From Rhodoblastus sp963703385 (GTDB lineage Bacteria > Pseudomonadota > Alphaproteobacteria > Rhizobiales > Beijerinckiaceae): a stretch of 64,000 nt of DNA. Under the pieces are notes generated by a model, which ran no database searches, was not told the origin of the DNA, and worked only from the letters and a program-made list of their open reading frames with translations. Shown one piece after another: positions 10,712 to 19,339 of the stretch. The position numbers and the translations under genes are program-made. Within the stretch, counting starts at the first letter, position 1, and each line of letters opens with the position of its first letter. The DNA lies in the NCBI GenBank assembly GCA_963703385.1, contig OY969816.1:3286001-3350000 (forward strand). The letters run 5' to 3'.

Positions 10712-11059
10712 CCGCCAGGCGATGGCGCCCGCCGAACTGTCACGGAGACGCCGTCCAAATGCGCGGCCATCGCGCCAAATGGGACGCGCCAAGTGGGACG
10801 CGCTAAGTGGGACGCGCTAAGTGGGAAAAGCGCGAGACGTGGGAGCTTTTGATCGTCGGAACGGCGGCGCTTGTCAGTGGTCTGGCTTGGCGCGGGCCCC
10901 CGGTGGCCGGCGTGAATGACATCAAAGTCGCGGCCGGACAATCCTCTTGGGCGGACAATCCCATTGGGAAGGACAGCCGGGTCCGATCACCGACCCCTAC
11001 GGGGATGACGAATATCCCGTCCCATGCGTCCCCCCACGCCTTCCGAGGATTGATCGGCG
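10712..11059. other. Intergenic region with short direct repeats
   Basis: About 350 bp between mrcA and the amidohydrolase gene, which converge. It holds three 14-bp tandem repeats (10781-10822) and, further on, an imperfect duplicate of a CGGACAATCC..TTGGG unit near 10934-10972. Frames spanning the repeats on both strands show no recognisable protein. No clear terminator hairpin was seen. Confidence 0.4.
10781..10826. repeat. 14-bp tandem repeat, three full copies plus a partial one
   Basis: The unit GGGACGCGCYAAGT occurs at 10781-10794, 10795-10808 and 10809-10822, with a fourth partial unit (GGGA) at 10823; the base pattern just upstream (CGCGCCAAAT) looks like a decayed further copy. It lies in the intergenic region behind mrcA. 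Such short tandem arrays vary in copy number between strains; no function is evident. Confidence 0.8.
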
Positions 11060-12388
11060 TCAAAGCGCTTCGAGAAAGCGCACCGCCTTGCCCTTCGAGG
11101 GGGTCGCCAGCTCTCCTTCCCACATGACCCGTGCGCCGCGCACAAAAGTTCCGACTGGCCAACCGGTGACGCTCTTGCCGTGATAGGGCGTCCAGCCACA
11201 GCGCGAAGCGATCCAGGCGTCGGTTATTTCTTGCCGCCTTTTGAGATCGACCACGGTCAGGTCGGCGTCATAGCCGACCGCGACCCGGCCCTTGCGGGCG
11301 ATCTGGAACAAGCGGGCCGGGCCAGCGCTGGTCAAGTCGACAAATCTTTGCAAGGTCAGGCGTCCCGCCGCGACATGGTCGAGCATGATCGGCACAAGTG
11401 TCTGGACCCCGGTCATGCCCGAGGGGCTCTCCGGATAAGGCTTCGCCTTTTCTGCGAGCGTGTGTGGAGCGTGATCGGAGCCGAGCACATCCACTATGCC
11501 CTGGTCGAGTCCGCGCCAGATTCTTTCGCGATGGCTTTTGTCCCGCACCGGGGGATTCATCTGGATCTTCGTTCCCAGCGTCGCGTAATCGTCCGCCGAC
11601 AGGGTGAGATGGTGAGGCGTGACCTCGACGCTGCCGATATCCTTGTGCTGGCTCAAGAATTCGATCTCTTCGCCGGTCGAGACATGCAGCACATGGATGC
11701 GCGCGCGCTCGCGGCGCGCGATCGCGACCAGCCGGCGGGTGCAGGACAAGGCGGTTTCGACGTCGCGCCAGGTCGGATGCGAGGACGGATCGCCGGGAAC
11801 CCGCAAATCCTTTCGCTGGTTGAGGCGATATTCGTCCTCGCTGTGAAAGGCGGCGCGGCGGCGGGCGTGGCGCAGGATTTCGGCCACCCCCTCGTCGTCC
11901 TCGACCAGAAGCGAGCCGGTCGAGGAGCCCATGAAGACTTTTATCCCCGCCGCGCCGGGCAGGCGTTCCAGTTCGGCGACATTTTTGGCGTTTTCATGGG
12001 TTCCGCCGACCCAGAAGGCGAAATCGCAATGCATCCGCGCGGTCGCCCGCGCCACCTTGTCGGCGAGCGCCTCGGGCGTGGTCGTCAGCGGACTGGTGTT
12101 GGGCATTTCGAAAACTGCCGTCACCCCGCCGAGCACGGCGGCGCGCGAGCCGGTTTCGAGGTCTTCCTTGTGGGTCGGGCCGGGCTCGCGGAAATGAACC
12201 TGACTGTCAATCACCCCTGGCAGAATGTGGAGGCCGGCGCAGTCGATGGTCTCGCCAGCGCTCGCCTGCGACAGGTCGCCAATCGCCGCGATGGTTTCGC
12301 CGACGACGCCGATGTCGCGGGGCGCGACGCCGTCATGATTGACCAGCACGCCGCCGCGCAGGATGAGGTCGAAGACGAGTCGCGGCAT
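11060..12388 (-). CDS. pyrC: Dihydroorotase family amidohydrolase
   Basis: A 442-residue amidohydrolase of the class I dihydroorotase/hydantoinase group. Metal-site candidates are D61-S-Q63-V-H65 (usually HxH), the lysine K150 in AGIKVFMG that is carbamylated in this superfamily, H182 in HSED, H235 in HVLHVST and D305 in GSDHAPH. Gln replaces the first histidine of HxH. The start at 12388 is fixed by a GGAGG element seven bases upstream. Dihydroorotase closes carbamoyl-aspartate to dihydroorotate in pyrimidine synthesis, but pyrB is not adjacent, so this may be the second, divergent paralogue found in many Rhizobiales. Activity is therefore not certain. Confidence 0.82.
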   Translation of the reverse strand: MPRLVFDLILRGGVLVNHDGVAPRDIGVVGETIAAIGDLSQASAGETIDCAGLHILPGVIDSQVHFREPGPTHKEDLETGSRAAVLGGVTAVFEMPNTSPLTTTPEALADKVARATARMHCDFAFWVGGTHENAKNVAELERLPGAAGIKVFMGSSTGSLLVEDDEGVAEILRHARRRAAFHSEDEYRLNQRKDLRVPGDPSSHPTWRDVETALSCTRRLVAIARRERARIHVLHVSTGEEIEFLSQHKDIGSVEVTPHHLTLSADDYATLGTKIQMNPPVRDKSHRERIWRGLDQGIVDVLGSDHAPHTLAEKAKPYPESPSGMTGVQTLVPIMLDHVAAGRLTLQRFVDLTSAGPARLFQIARKGRVAVGYDADLTVVDLKRRQEITDAWIASRCGWTPYHGKSVTGWPVGTFVRGARVMWEGELATPSKGKAVRFLEAL

Positions 12389-12538
12389 GGGGCCTCCAAA
12401 AATTTCACGCGCGTCGCGGACCAAAGCTTGCATCGGCGCGTTCGTAATAGACGGAAAGCGACATTATATCGCGCTTATGTATTTGGACAGGCCGGCGGCG
12501 GCGCGCCGAGTCCCGCCGTGAGACAGATGGGGAGAAAG

Positions 12539-13366
12539 ATGAAAGCGGCTCATTTGACGGATCGTGGCGTGGTCCGGATCGGCGGCCCCGAGGCGCGCGG
12601 CTTCCTCCAAGGGCTGGTCACGGGCAATGTCCTTACGCTCGAGCCCGGCGAGGCGCGCTGGGCCGCGTTATTGTCGCCGCAAGGCAAGATTTTGTTCGAC
12701 TTCCTGATGAGCGCAAAAGCCGAAAACAATGGTTCCGACGCGATCATGCTCGACCTCAAACGCGACATGGCCGGCGATCTGGTCAAGCGCCTGACCGTGT
12801 ATAAACTGCGGGCCAAGGTCGAAATTGCAGATGAAAGCGACCATATGGGCGTGATCGCGCTCTATGGCGGCGCGCCGGGCGAAGGCGCTCGCGATTCGCG
12901 CCATCCGGACCTGGGAACCCGCTTGATCCTGCCGGTCTCCACGATCGACGCGCAGATGCCGACCTTCGGTGGTGACGCGGGGCTCGCCGATTACGCCGCA
13001 CATCGCATCGCTCTCGGCGCGCCCGAGGGCGGATTGGATTTCGCCTATGGCGACGCCTTTCCCCATGAAGCCGACATGGACCGGCTCAATGGCGTCGATT
13101 TCAGGAAAGGCTGTTTCATCGGGCAGGAAGTGGTGGCGCGCATGCAATATCGCGGCACGACCCGCAATCGTGTGCTGCGGGTAGCGCTGGACGGCGCCGC
13201 GCCGTCGCCGGGGGCGATCGTGATGGCGGGCGAAACGAGGGTCGGCGTGATGGGCTCGAGCGCCGGCGCGCGAGGACTTGCGTTGCTGCGCGTTGACCGC
13301 GTCGAGGAAGCGGCGCAGGCGGGCCATGCGCTCGTCAGCGGCGAAACCCGGCTGCGGCTGATGTAA
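12539..13366 (+). CDS. ygfZ: YgfZ/GcvT-family folate-binding protein
   Basis: A 275-residue protein with the YgfZ signature KGCFIGQE at residues 190-197, including the conserved Cys192. YgfZ is a tetrahydrofolate-binding protein related to the glycine cleavage T protein; it supports assembly or repair of certain iron-sulfur enzymes such as MiaB. The frame is open far upstream (to 11180), but that part is antisense to the dihydroorotase gene; the ATG at 12539 has a GGGGAGAAAG ribosome binding site and starts where the family starts. Confidence 0.92.
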   Translation: MKAAHLTDRGVVRIGGPEARGFLQGLVTGNVLTLEPGEARWAALLSPQGKILFDFLMSAKAENNGSDAIMLDLKRDMAGDLVKRLTVYKLRAKVEIADESDHMGVIALYGGAPGEGARDSRHPDLGTRLILPVSTIDAQMPTFGGDAGLADYAAHRIALGAPEGGLDFAYGDAFPHEADMDRLNGVDFRKGCFIGQEVVARMQYRGTTRNRVLRVALDGAAPSPGAIVMAGETRVGVMGSSAGARGLALLRVDRVEEAAQAGHALVSGETRLRLM

Positions 13367-13735
13367 TTACTCAGCGGCGGTCGTTTTGGCTGCGGCGAAC
13401 TGGCTAAAAGCCTGGACGGCGTGGCTGGCGTACATCACCGAAGGCCCTGCGCCCATATAGATGGCGAGGCCGAGCGTCTCCATCAGCTCCTCGTGGGTCG
13501 CGCCGAGATTGACCGCGGCGCGGGCGTGGAAGGCGATGCAATCGTCGCAGCGGGTCGCGACGCCGATCGCGACCGCCATCAATTCCTTGGTCTTGGGATC
13601 GAGCGCGCCCGACTTGGTCGCGTTCTGCGCCATGGCCGCGAAGGCTTTCATCACGTCGACAACGCCGTCGCCTGTCCGCAGGTCGCGCAATTGGGCGGAG
13701 AGCTTATGGGTGGTTTCAGGCCAGTCGAAAATCAT
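13367..13735 (-). CDS. Carboxymuconolactone decarboxylase / AhpD-like protein
   Basis: A protein of 122 residues from Met at 13735 (131 if the first ATG at 13762 is used). It carries the AhpD-type redox motif RCDDCIAFH, a CxxC followed by histidine, within an all-helical carboxymuconolactone-decarboxylase fold, and the LGATHEELMETLGLAIYM block. Such proteins act in peroxide defence or as small carboxylases. A GGAG six bases before the 13735 ATG favours that start. Its stop abuts the ygfZ stop, tail to tail, with no space for a terminator. Confidence 0.85.
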   Translation of the reverse strand: MIFDWPETTHKLSAQLRDLRTGDGVVDVMKAFAAMAQNATKSGALDPKTKELMAVAIGVATRCDDCIAFHARAAVNLGATHEELMETLGLAIYMGAGPSVMYASHAVQAFSQFAAAKTTAAE

Positions 13736-13817
13736 GCGCCGCTCCATGTTGCGCCGCATCATCTATATCAACACGCGAATATCTCCAAGTCTTGCGGCCC
13801 CGTAGAGCGCGGCGTGT

Positions 13818-14183
13818 TCAGTTGCCTTTGAGGAACCACAAAGCGCCAAGCGTTCCGAAGGCATAGATGAGGGCCGCCGTCCAGCCCATGGCGTTCATGA
13901 TTCCGGTCACATTTCCTATTGCCGCGACGCCGGTTCCTGCCGTGGCGCCGCTCGCGACCGCGTCCAGAACATTGCGCAGCGCCGGTCGATCGAGCCGCCG
14001 CGCAAACCAGAGGATCATGCCGAACGGCGGCAGGGCGACGCCGAAAAAAAGCGCGATCAGTTCAGAGGTTGGAGAATCCACGGTCCTGCGGATCGCGCCA
14101 AGCATTCTTGGCGCAAGAACGAAGGAGACGCAATAGGCGATAGAGAAAACGCTGATGATGGCAGGGAAGGTTTTGAGGGACAT
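13818..14183 (-). CDS. Small integral membrane protein, unknown function
   Basis: A 121-residue protein with four hydrophobic segments (about 5-25, 43-62, 75-95 and 98-117) and short charged loops such as ARRLDRPALRN. It looks like a four-helix inner-membrane protein; no catalytic motif is visible. It sits between the AhpD-like gene (same strand) and tag (opposite strand). Function unknown. Confidence 0.65.
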   Translation of the reverse strand: MSLKTFPAIISVFSIAYCVSFVLAPRMLGAIRRTVDSPTSELIALFFGVALPPFGMILWFARRLDRPALRNVLDAVASGATAGTGVAAIGNVTGIMNAMGWTAALIYAFGTLGALWFLKGN

Positions 14184-14303
14184 GGCGCAGCGCCTTCGCT
14201 ACAAAAAGAGCTCAATCGACGCCCGACTTGCGCCCCAGTTCCCGGCGATCGAGCGAACAGCGATCCGCTTGGCTTAAAGCGGCGCATTGTCTAAACCAGC
14301 GTC

Positions 14304-14933
14304 ATGACAGATCAGGCGAAAGGTCGAGCGATTCGGCATTCCGATGGCAAGTGGCGCTGTCCCTGGCCGGGGGCGGATGAGGTTTACGTCGCCTATCACG
14401 ACGACGAATGGGGTGTTCCCGAATTCGACTCCGGCGCCTTGTTCGAAAAGCTCGTTCTCGACGGCTTTCAGGCTGGCCTGTCCTGGATCGCCATCCTCCG
14501 CAAGCGCGACAATTTCCGCCGCGCCTTCGCCGGTTTCGATCCGGAAAAGATCGCTGGTTTCGACACGGCGAAAATCGACGGCTTGCTGCGTGACCCCGGC
14601 ATCGTGCGCAATCGCGCCAAGATTGAAGGCGCCGTCGCCTCGGCGCGGGCCTTTCTTGACCTCGAGGCTAATCGAGGCTTTTCCAATTATCTGTGGGATT
14701 TCGTGGACGGGCGGCCGGTCGTCAACGCCTTCCGGACGCTCGGCGAGGTTCCAGCGCAGACGCAGGTTTCGCAGCGTCTGGCGAAGGATCTCAAGAGCCG
14801 CGGCTTCAAATTCTGCGGCCCGACCATCGTTTACGCCTTCATGCAGGCGGTCGGCATGGTCAATGACCATCTGGTCGATTGCTATCGCCATCAAGCCTGC
14901 CAGGCGTTTTTTTTGGGCTCGGGCCGGTCATGA
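14304..14933 (+). CDS. tag: DNA-3-methyladenine glycosylase I
   Basis: A 209-residue protein homologous to Tag over its full length. The zinc-binding residues known from E. coli Tag have counterparts at C19, H32, H189 and C193 (RCPWPG, YHDDEWG, NDHLVDC). Tag removes 3-methyladenine from alkylated DNA in base-excision repair. Its last four bases (ATGA) form the start of the HD hydrolase gene, the first link of a four-gene overlapping operon. Confidence 0.95.
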   Translation: MTDQAKGRAIRHSDGKWRCPWPGADEVYVAYHDDEWGVPEFDSGALFEKLVLDGFQAGLSWIAILRKRDNFRRAFAGFDPEKIAGFDTAKIDGLLRDPGIVRNRAKIEGAVASARAFLDLEANRGFSNYLWDFVDGRPVVNAFRTLGEVPAQTQVSQRLAKDLKSRGFKFCGPTIVYAFMQAVGMVNDHLVDCYRHQACQAFFLGSGRS

Positions 14934-15532
14934 CGGCGAAATCAGCCCCGCGCGCCTGGCAGCGCATGCTCTCCGGGCGGCGACTCGATATTCTCAATCC
15001 CTCGCCGCTCGACGTCGAAATCGAGGACATCGCCCATGGCCTCGCCCGCGTCGCGCGCTGGAACGGCCAGACGCGCGGCGGCATGATTTTTTCAGTGGCG
15101 CAGCATTCGGTCCTGGTCGCCGAAATTTTCGGCCGGCTCGATCCCTCCGCGCCGGCGCGCTGGCGGCTGCACGCCCTGCTCCATGACGCGCCGGAATATG
15201 TCATCGGCGACATGATCTCGCCCTTCAAGGCGGCGCTTGGCGCCGCCTACGCCGAGGTCGAGGAACGGCTGGCGCGGGCTATATTGCAACGTTTCTCGCT
15301 CAATCCCGACCCGCCGGCGGCGCTGGCGCGTCTGACCAAGAAAGCCGACCGGATTTCCGCCTTTTTCGAGGCGACGCTCTACGCCGGCTTCGAGACCGAC
15401 GAGGCGAAGCGCCTGTTCGGCGCCCCGGAGATCGATCCGCGCTTTCTCGAGGATCATCTGGCGCCGATGGGGTCGGAGGAGGCGCAGGCGCTATTTCTGG
15501 ATCGGTTCAAGGCCTTCGAGAGGGCGTTGTGA
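14930..15532 (+). CDS. HD-domain hydrolase, YfbR-like
   Basis: A 200-residue HD-domain protein. H59 (AQHSVLVAE) and the H85-D86 doublet (HALLHDAPEYVIGD) with a later aspartate (KKADRISAFFE) give the metal-binding set of the YfbR group, which dephosphorylates deoxynucleoside monophosphates. The start codon overlaps the tag stop (ATGA at 14930-14933). Position inside the tag operon suggests a role in nucleotide-pool or damage metabolism, but the substrate is not shown by sequence. Confidence 0.85.
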   Translation: MTAKSAPRAWQRMLSGRRLDILNPSPLDVEIEDIAHGLARVARWNGQTRGGMIFSVAQHSVLVAEIFGRLDPSAPARWRLHALLHDAPEYVIGDMISPFKAALGAAYAEVEERLARAILQRFSLNPDPPAALARLTKKADRISAFFEATLYAGFETDEAKRLFGAPEIDPRFLEDHLAPMGSEEAQALFLDRFKAFERAL

Positions 15533-16041
15533 TGGGGCTGCTCTATGTTTGCCCGCTCGGCAAGGTCGAGGAACTCGCCGCGACGACCGGAGCCGGCGCA
15601 ATTGTTTCGCTGCTCGGCCCGACCGCTGAGACGCCGCGCCTGAAGGGGCTCGCGCCGGGGCGTCATCTCGTGCTCGACGTGGCGGACATTGTCGCGCCGC
15701 GCGAGGGCCATGTGCTCGCCCGCGCCGAGCATGTCGAGACGCTGATCGCTTTCATTCGACGCTGGGACCGCGCCCGCCCGCTCATCGTTCATTGCTACGC
15801 CGGGGTCAGCCGTTCGCCGGCGGCGGCCTTCATCGCCGCCTGCGCGCTCACCGCCGCGCGCGAAATCGAGATCGCCCGGAACCTGCGCCGGCTCTCGCCC
15901 ACCGCCTCGCCAAATCCGCATCTCATCGCCCTTGCCGACTCGATCTTGTTGCGCGAAGGAAGGATGGTCGCGGCGATCGAATCGATCGGACGCGGCGCCG
16001 ATTGTTTCGAGGGCGAAATTTTTTGCATGGATCTCGCATGA
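15532..16041 (+). CDS. Protein-tyrosine-phosphatase-like protein
   Basis: A 169-residue protein with an intact phosphatase P-loop HCYAGVSRSP: nucleophile C88 and arginine R94 in CX5R. The upstream DVADIVAPREGH stretch could supply the general acid. It resembles the dual-specificity/cysteine phosphatase superfamily in a compact form. Starts overlap the preceding stop (GTGATG; the GTG at 15529 is an alternative), and its own stop overlaps the next gene, so it is translated as part of the tag operon. The substrate may be protein or a small phosphorylated molecule. Confidence 0.8.
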   Translation: MGLLYVCPLGKVEELAATTGAGAIVSLLGPTAETPRLKGLAPGRHLVLDVADIVAPREGHVLARAEHVETLIAFIRRWDRARPLIVHCYAGVSRSPAAAFIAACALTAAREIEIARNLRRLSPTASPNPHLIALADSILLREGRMVAAIESIGRGADCFEGEIFCMDLA

Positions 16042-17042
16042 ACCGCCCCGCTCATCTTTCGATTCCCGTGGAGATCGGCCTCACCGCCGCTATCGTGGCG
16101 GTGCGCGGCGACACTCCGCTCATTCTGGTGGCGCGCGGCGCGGGCGGCGAATCGGGTGAAAAAGGCGGCGATCTCGCGGCCTTGCCCTCGGGCCCGTTCG
16201 ATCCGGTCAATCATCGCACCTTCGAAATCGGCCTGCGCGCCTGGGTTGCCGAACAGACCGGGGCGCCGGTCGGCTATGTCGAGCAGCTTTACACGTTCGG
16301 GGACCGCGGCCGTCACAGCCGCGCCGGCAGCCGCGATCCTCATGTGGTTTCGGTCGGCTATCTCGCCCTCACCCGGTTCGGCGACGCCGAAGCCCCCACC
16401 GCGCCGGGCGCCGGGTTTCGCGAATGGTATCGTTTTTTCCCATGGGAGGACTGGCGCCAAGGCCGGCCGGCGCTGATCGATGCGACTATCATGCCGGGCC
16501 TGCGCGCCTTCGTTGCGCGCGGCGGCGATTCGATCCATCGGCGCGGCCTCAGTCGAATCGAGCGGGTGCGGCTGTTGTTCGGCGAGGACGGCGACCGTTT
16601 CGACGAGGAGAATGTGCTCGACCGTTACGAATTGCTCTATGAGGTGGGGCTGGTCGAGGAAAGCGTGCGCGACGGCCGCCCGCCGGCGCCAGGTTTTGGC
16701 GAGCGGCCGCCGCTCGGTGAATCCATGCAGGCAGACCATCGCCGGATTCTCGCTACCGCCATGGGCAGGCTGCGCGCCAAGATGAAATATCGTCCGGTGA
16801 TTTTCGAGCTGATGCCCGAGGAATTCACCCTCACCGCCTTGCAGACCACGGTCGAGGCCATTTCCGGGCGTCATCTCCACAAACAGAATTTCCGCCGCCT
16901 GGTCGAGGCCTCCGCCGTGGTGGAGCCGACCGGCGAAATGTCACGCGCCACCGGCGGTCGTCCGGCTGCTCTGTTCCGTTTCCGCCGCGAAGTGGTGCAG
17001 GAGCGCCCGGCACCGGGATTGCGCGTCGGGATCAGGGGCTGA
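16038..17042 (+). CDS. Nudix-like domain plus winged-helix protein, NrtR/NadQ-type regulator candidate
   Basis: A 334-residue protein. Residues about 10-150 have the Nudix fold pattern, but the Nudix box is degraded: around GPFDPVNHRTFEIGLRAWV the catalytic RE..EE glutamates are largely missing. The C-terminal part (about 230-320) looks like a winged helix (EFTLTALQTTVEAISG, HKQNFRRLVE). Non-catalytic Nudix domains fused to wHTH domains are known as NAD-metabolism repressors (NrtR, and the alphaproteobacterial NadQ group), which sense ADP-ribose or related ligands. No nad gene is nearby. The ATG overlaps the phosphatase stop (ATGA). Confidence 0.75.
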   Translation: MNRPAHLSIPVEIGLTAAIVAVRGDTPLILVARGAGGESGEKGGDLAALPSGPFDPVNHRTFEIGLRAWVAEQTGAPVGYVEQLYTFGDRGRHSRAGSRDPHVVSVGYLALTRFGDAEAPTAPGAGFREWYRFFPWEDWRQGRPALIDATIMPGLRAFVARGGDSIHRRGLSRIERVRLLFGEDGDRFDEENVLDRYELLYEVGLVEESVRDGRPPAPGFGERPPLGESMQADHRRILATAMGRLRAKMKYRPVIFELMPEEFTLTALQTTVEAISGRHLHKQNFRRLVEASAVVEPTGEMSRATGGRPAALFRFRREVVQERPAPGLRVGIRG

Positions 17043-17328
17043 CGGAGGACGCGTCCTGCGGGCGTCGCGTCTCCTTGATCAGCGAAACAACGTCCGCGAA
17101 AGACGGCTTGCCGCCTTCGGACGCCGCGCCCAGGGCGGATTTGAGGAATCGCGCCGGGAATTGCGCCGCTTCGACATTGGCGCCCCGGACTTCGGCCGGA
17201 CGCGAACTGTCGGCGCCGATGCGCCGCTCGACCTCCGACAGGATCGCGATCAGTTCGGGTTTCTGGAAAACGCCCTTAGCGATCAGCGCCTCGATCAGCT
17301 CTGAAAGGACGAGATAGAACTCCTTCAA
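17032..17328 (-). CDS. Conserved-looking small hypothetical protein
   Basis: A 98-residue soluble protein beginning MKEFYLVLSELIEALIAKG and rich in helix-forming residues, with a disordered tail ending SSVSP. It overlaps the 3' end of the Nudix-regulator gene by 11 bp on the opposite strand. The first half reads like a genuine helical domain; no family recognised. Confidence 0.55.
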   Translation of the reverse strand: MKEFYLVLSELIEALIAKGVFQKPELIAILSEVERRIGADSSRPAEVRGANVEAAQFPARFLKSALGAASEGGKPSFADVVSLIKETRRPQDASSVSP

Positions 17329-17505
17329 GCTGCAAATTCGCCGTGTTCATGAGGCGGTCTCCTTGACGATCCAAGCTTGACAACGCGCGAGCGGAAGAAT
17401 CGTTCGCTTTTCTCGCCCGCGACCATCCGCGTCAGGCGCATGACGCGCGGACGGCGCGGCTTTCGGTTGATATATTCTCCGTGGAATCGAAAACAGAGAG
17501 GCGGG

Positions 17506-18919
17506 ATGAAGGTCGACACAATCATCGTGGGCGCGGGCACGGCGGGGCTCAGCGCCCTGCATGAAGTCCGCCGTTACACGGACGATTTTCTCCTGATCAA
17601 CGACGGACGCTGGGGCACGACCTGCGCGGGCGTAGGCTGCATGCCGTCCAAGGCGCTGATCGAGGTCGCCAACGCCTTCCATCGACGTCATGTCTTCGAG
17701 GATTTTGGCATTCGCGGCGGCGAAGCTCTGCGGGCCGACATTCCCGCCGTCCTCGCCCATGTCCGCAAGCTCCGCGACGGTTTTGTCGCGGGACCGCAAG
17801 CTGTGCGCGAAAAGCTCGGCCGGCGCGCCATTTGGGGACGAGCGCGGCTTAAGGGCCCGAAATCGGGTCGAGGTCAATGGCGAGGAGATCGAGGCGCGGG
17901 CGATCATTTTGGCGCCGGGGAGCCGGCCGGTCGTCCCCAAGGCATGGGGAGCCTTCGGCGACCGCATCCTGACCAGCGATACTTTGTTCGAGCAGAATGA
18001 CCTGCCACGCCGCATCGCCGTGATCGGCATGGGCGCGATCGGGGTCGAGATTGCGCAGGCTTTGGCGCGGCTCGGCGTCGAGGTCGCGGGATTCGACGCT
18101 CTGGACAGCCTTGGCGGGATCGACGATCCCAGAATTCTGGGGTCGTTCCGCCCGATGATCGCGCGCGAAATTTCGCTTCATCTCGGCGCCCCGGCGGAAT
18201 TGTCGGCGACGCAAGGCGGCATTCTCGTGGACGGCGCCGGCGGAAGTTACGAGGCCGACATTGTTCTCGCCGCGATGGGACGGCGGCCGAATATCGACGG
18301 GCTGGGTCTCGAAACCCTCGGCGTAGCGTTTGACGCCCGCGGCATGCCCGAAATCAATCCAACGACCCTGCGGCTCGGCGACCTGCCCGTCTTTCTAATC
18401 GGCGACGCCAATGGCTACCGGCCGCTGATGCATGAGGCGGCGGACGAAGGCCATATCGCAAGCCGCAACGCCGCGCCCGGTATAGCAATCTTGCCCCATT
18501 GCCGGCGTACGCCACTCGCCATCGTCTTTTCCTCCCCGCAGATCGCCCGCGTCGGGGCGGCTATCTCTGAAATGCCCGAAGCGCGGCGGGCAAGCGGCAG
18601 TTTCGATTTTTCAAAACAACCTCGGGCCCGCATGAGCGCGGCGGCGGCGGGCCTTTTGCGCGTCCATGCCGACCGGGAGACCGGCATGCTCCTTGGCGCC
18701 GAAATGTGCATCCCGGCGGCCGAGCATGTCGCGCATCTGCTGGCGCTGGCGATCGAGCGCAAAGCGACGGTATCGGACCTGCTCGCCATGCCCTTCTATC
18801 ATCCGGTGCTCGAAGAAGGCCTGCGCAGCGCCCTGCGCGATCTAGCGCGGTCGCTGCCCCCGAATGGTGGGTCGGATCTGGCCCTGTGCGGGCCCATCGG
18901 CCATGAGGCGCTCGACTGA
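17506..18919 (+). CDS. Dihydrolipoamide dehydrogenase-like pyridine nucleotide-disulfide oxidoreductase, with frameshift
   Basis: Two overlapping frames together make one flavoprotein of about 470 residues. The first part has the FAD fingerprint GAGTAG (9-14) and the redox pair C40/C45 in TTCAGVGCMPSK; the second frame continues with NRVEVNGEE, the ILAPGSRP block, an NAD fingerprint (VIGMGAIGVE) and the C-terminal HPVLEE. The reading frame must shift by one base at AAA 17860-17862 (GP then NR). An AGAGAGGCGGG ribosome binding site precedes the ATG. The protein would be an FAD enzyme passing electrons between NAD(P)H and a disulfide. Either a sequencing indel or a real null mutation. Confidence 0.85.
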
Positions 18920-19029
18920 GCGCCGGGGGCTTGGCCGGAATTCGAAAGCGGAGGCGTCTCGCCCCTCGCGCATGCAACCGCCGTCGATCTCGGGCGTTTA
19001 TCCCTTGCTCGCGAGCGGAGGAGGACAAA

Positions 19030-19266
19030 ATGCGTCTCGATTATTTAGCGGATATCGTCATCCATGTTGATGAGAATTTGGACGAGACCGTCCTGAACGG
19101 CGTCGAATGCGACCTATGCGGGGTCGACGGAGTGGTCGCGGCGAAGCATGTTCCGGGCCGCAATCATGTTCTGATGGTGACCTATGACCATGAGCAGGCT
19201 CAAGCCACCGATCTGCTGGCGCCCCTGAAGGCGCGCGGGCTCCACGCCCAGTTGATTGGCTTTTGA
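19030..19266 (+). CDS. Small ferredoxin-like-fold (HMA-like) protein
   Basis: A 78-residue protein with beta-alpha-beta character and a CDLC pair (VECDLCGVDGVV), resembling small heavy-metal-associated-type domains, although the canonical GMxCxxC is absent. A strong GGAGGAGG ribosome binding site sits just upstream of the ATG at 19030. It follows the flavoprotein gene by about 110 bp on the same strand. Metal binding is an inference only. Confidence 0.65.
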   Translation: MRLDYLADIVIHVDENLDETVLNGVECDLCGVDGVVAAKHVPGRNHVLMVTYDHEQAQATDLLAPLKARGLHAQLIGF

Positions 19267-19339
19267 GCGAAGCAATGGCCGCAGTTTGCGCAGCAGTCTC
19301 GCGGACACCGGATGAAACAGCGCCGCGCGCGCCCCAAAC

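Noticed and set aside
10807..11127. Possible small membrane protein over the 14-bp repeats
   Set aside because: Starts inside the repeat array and overlaps the opposite dihydroorotase gene; coding signal not convincing.
11180..13366. A 728-residue frame that includes ygfZ
   Set aside because: The first 450 residues are antisense to the dihydroorotase gene and resemble nothing; the internal ATG at 12539 has a ribosome site and fits the family.
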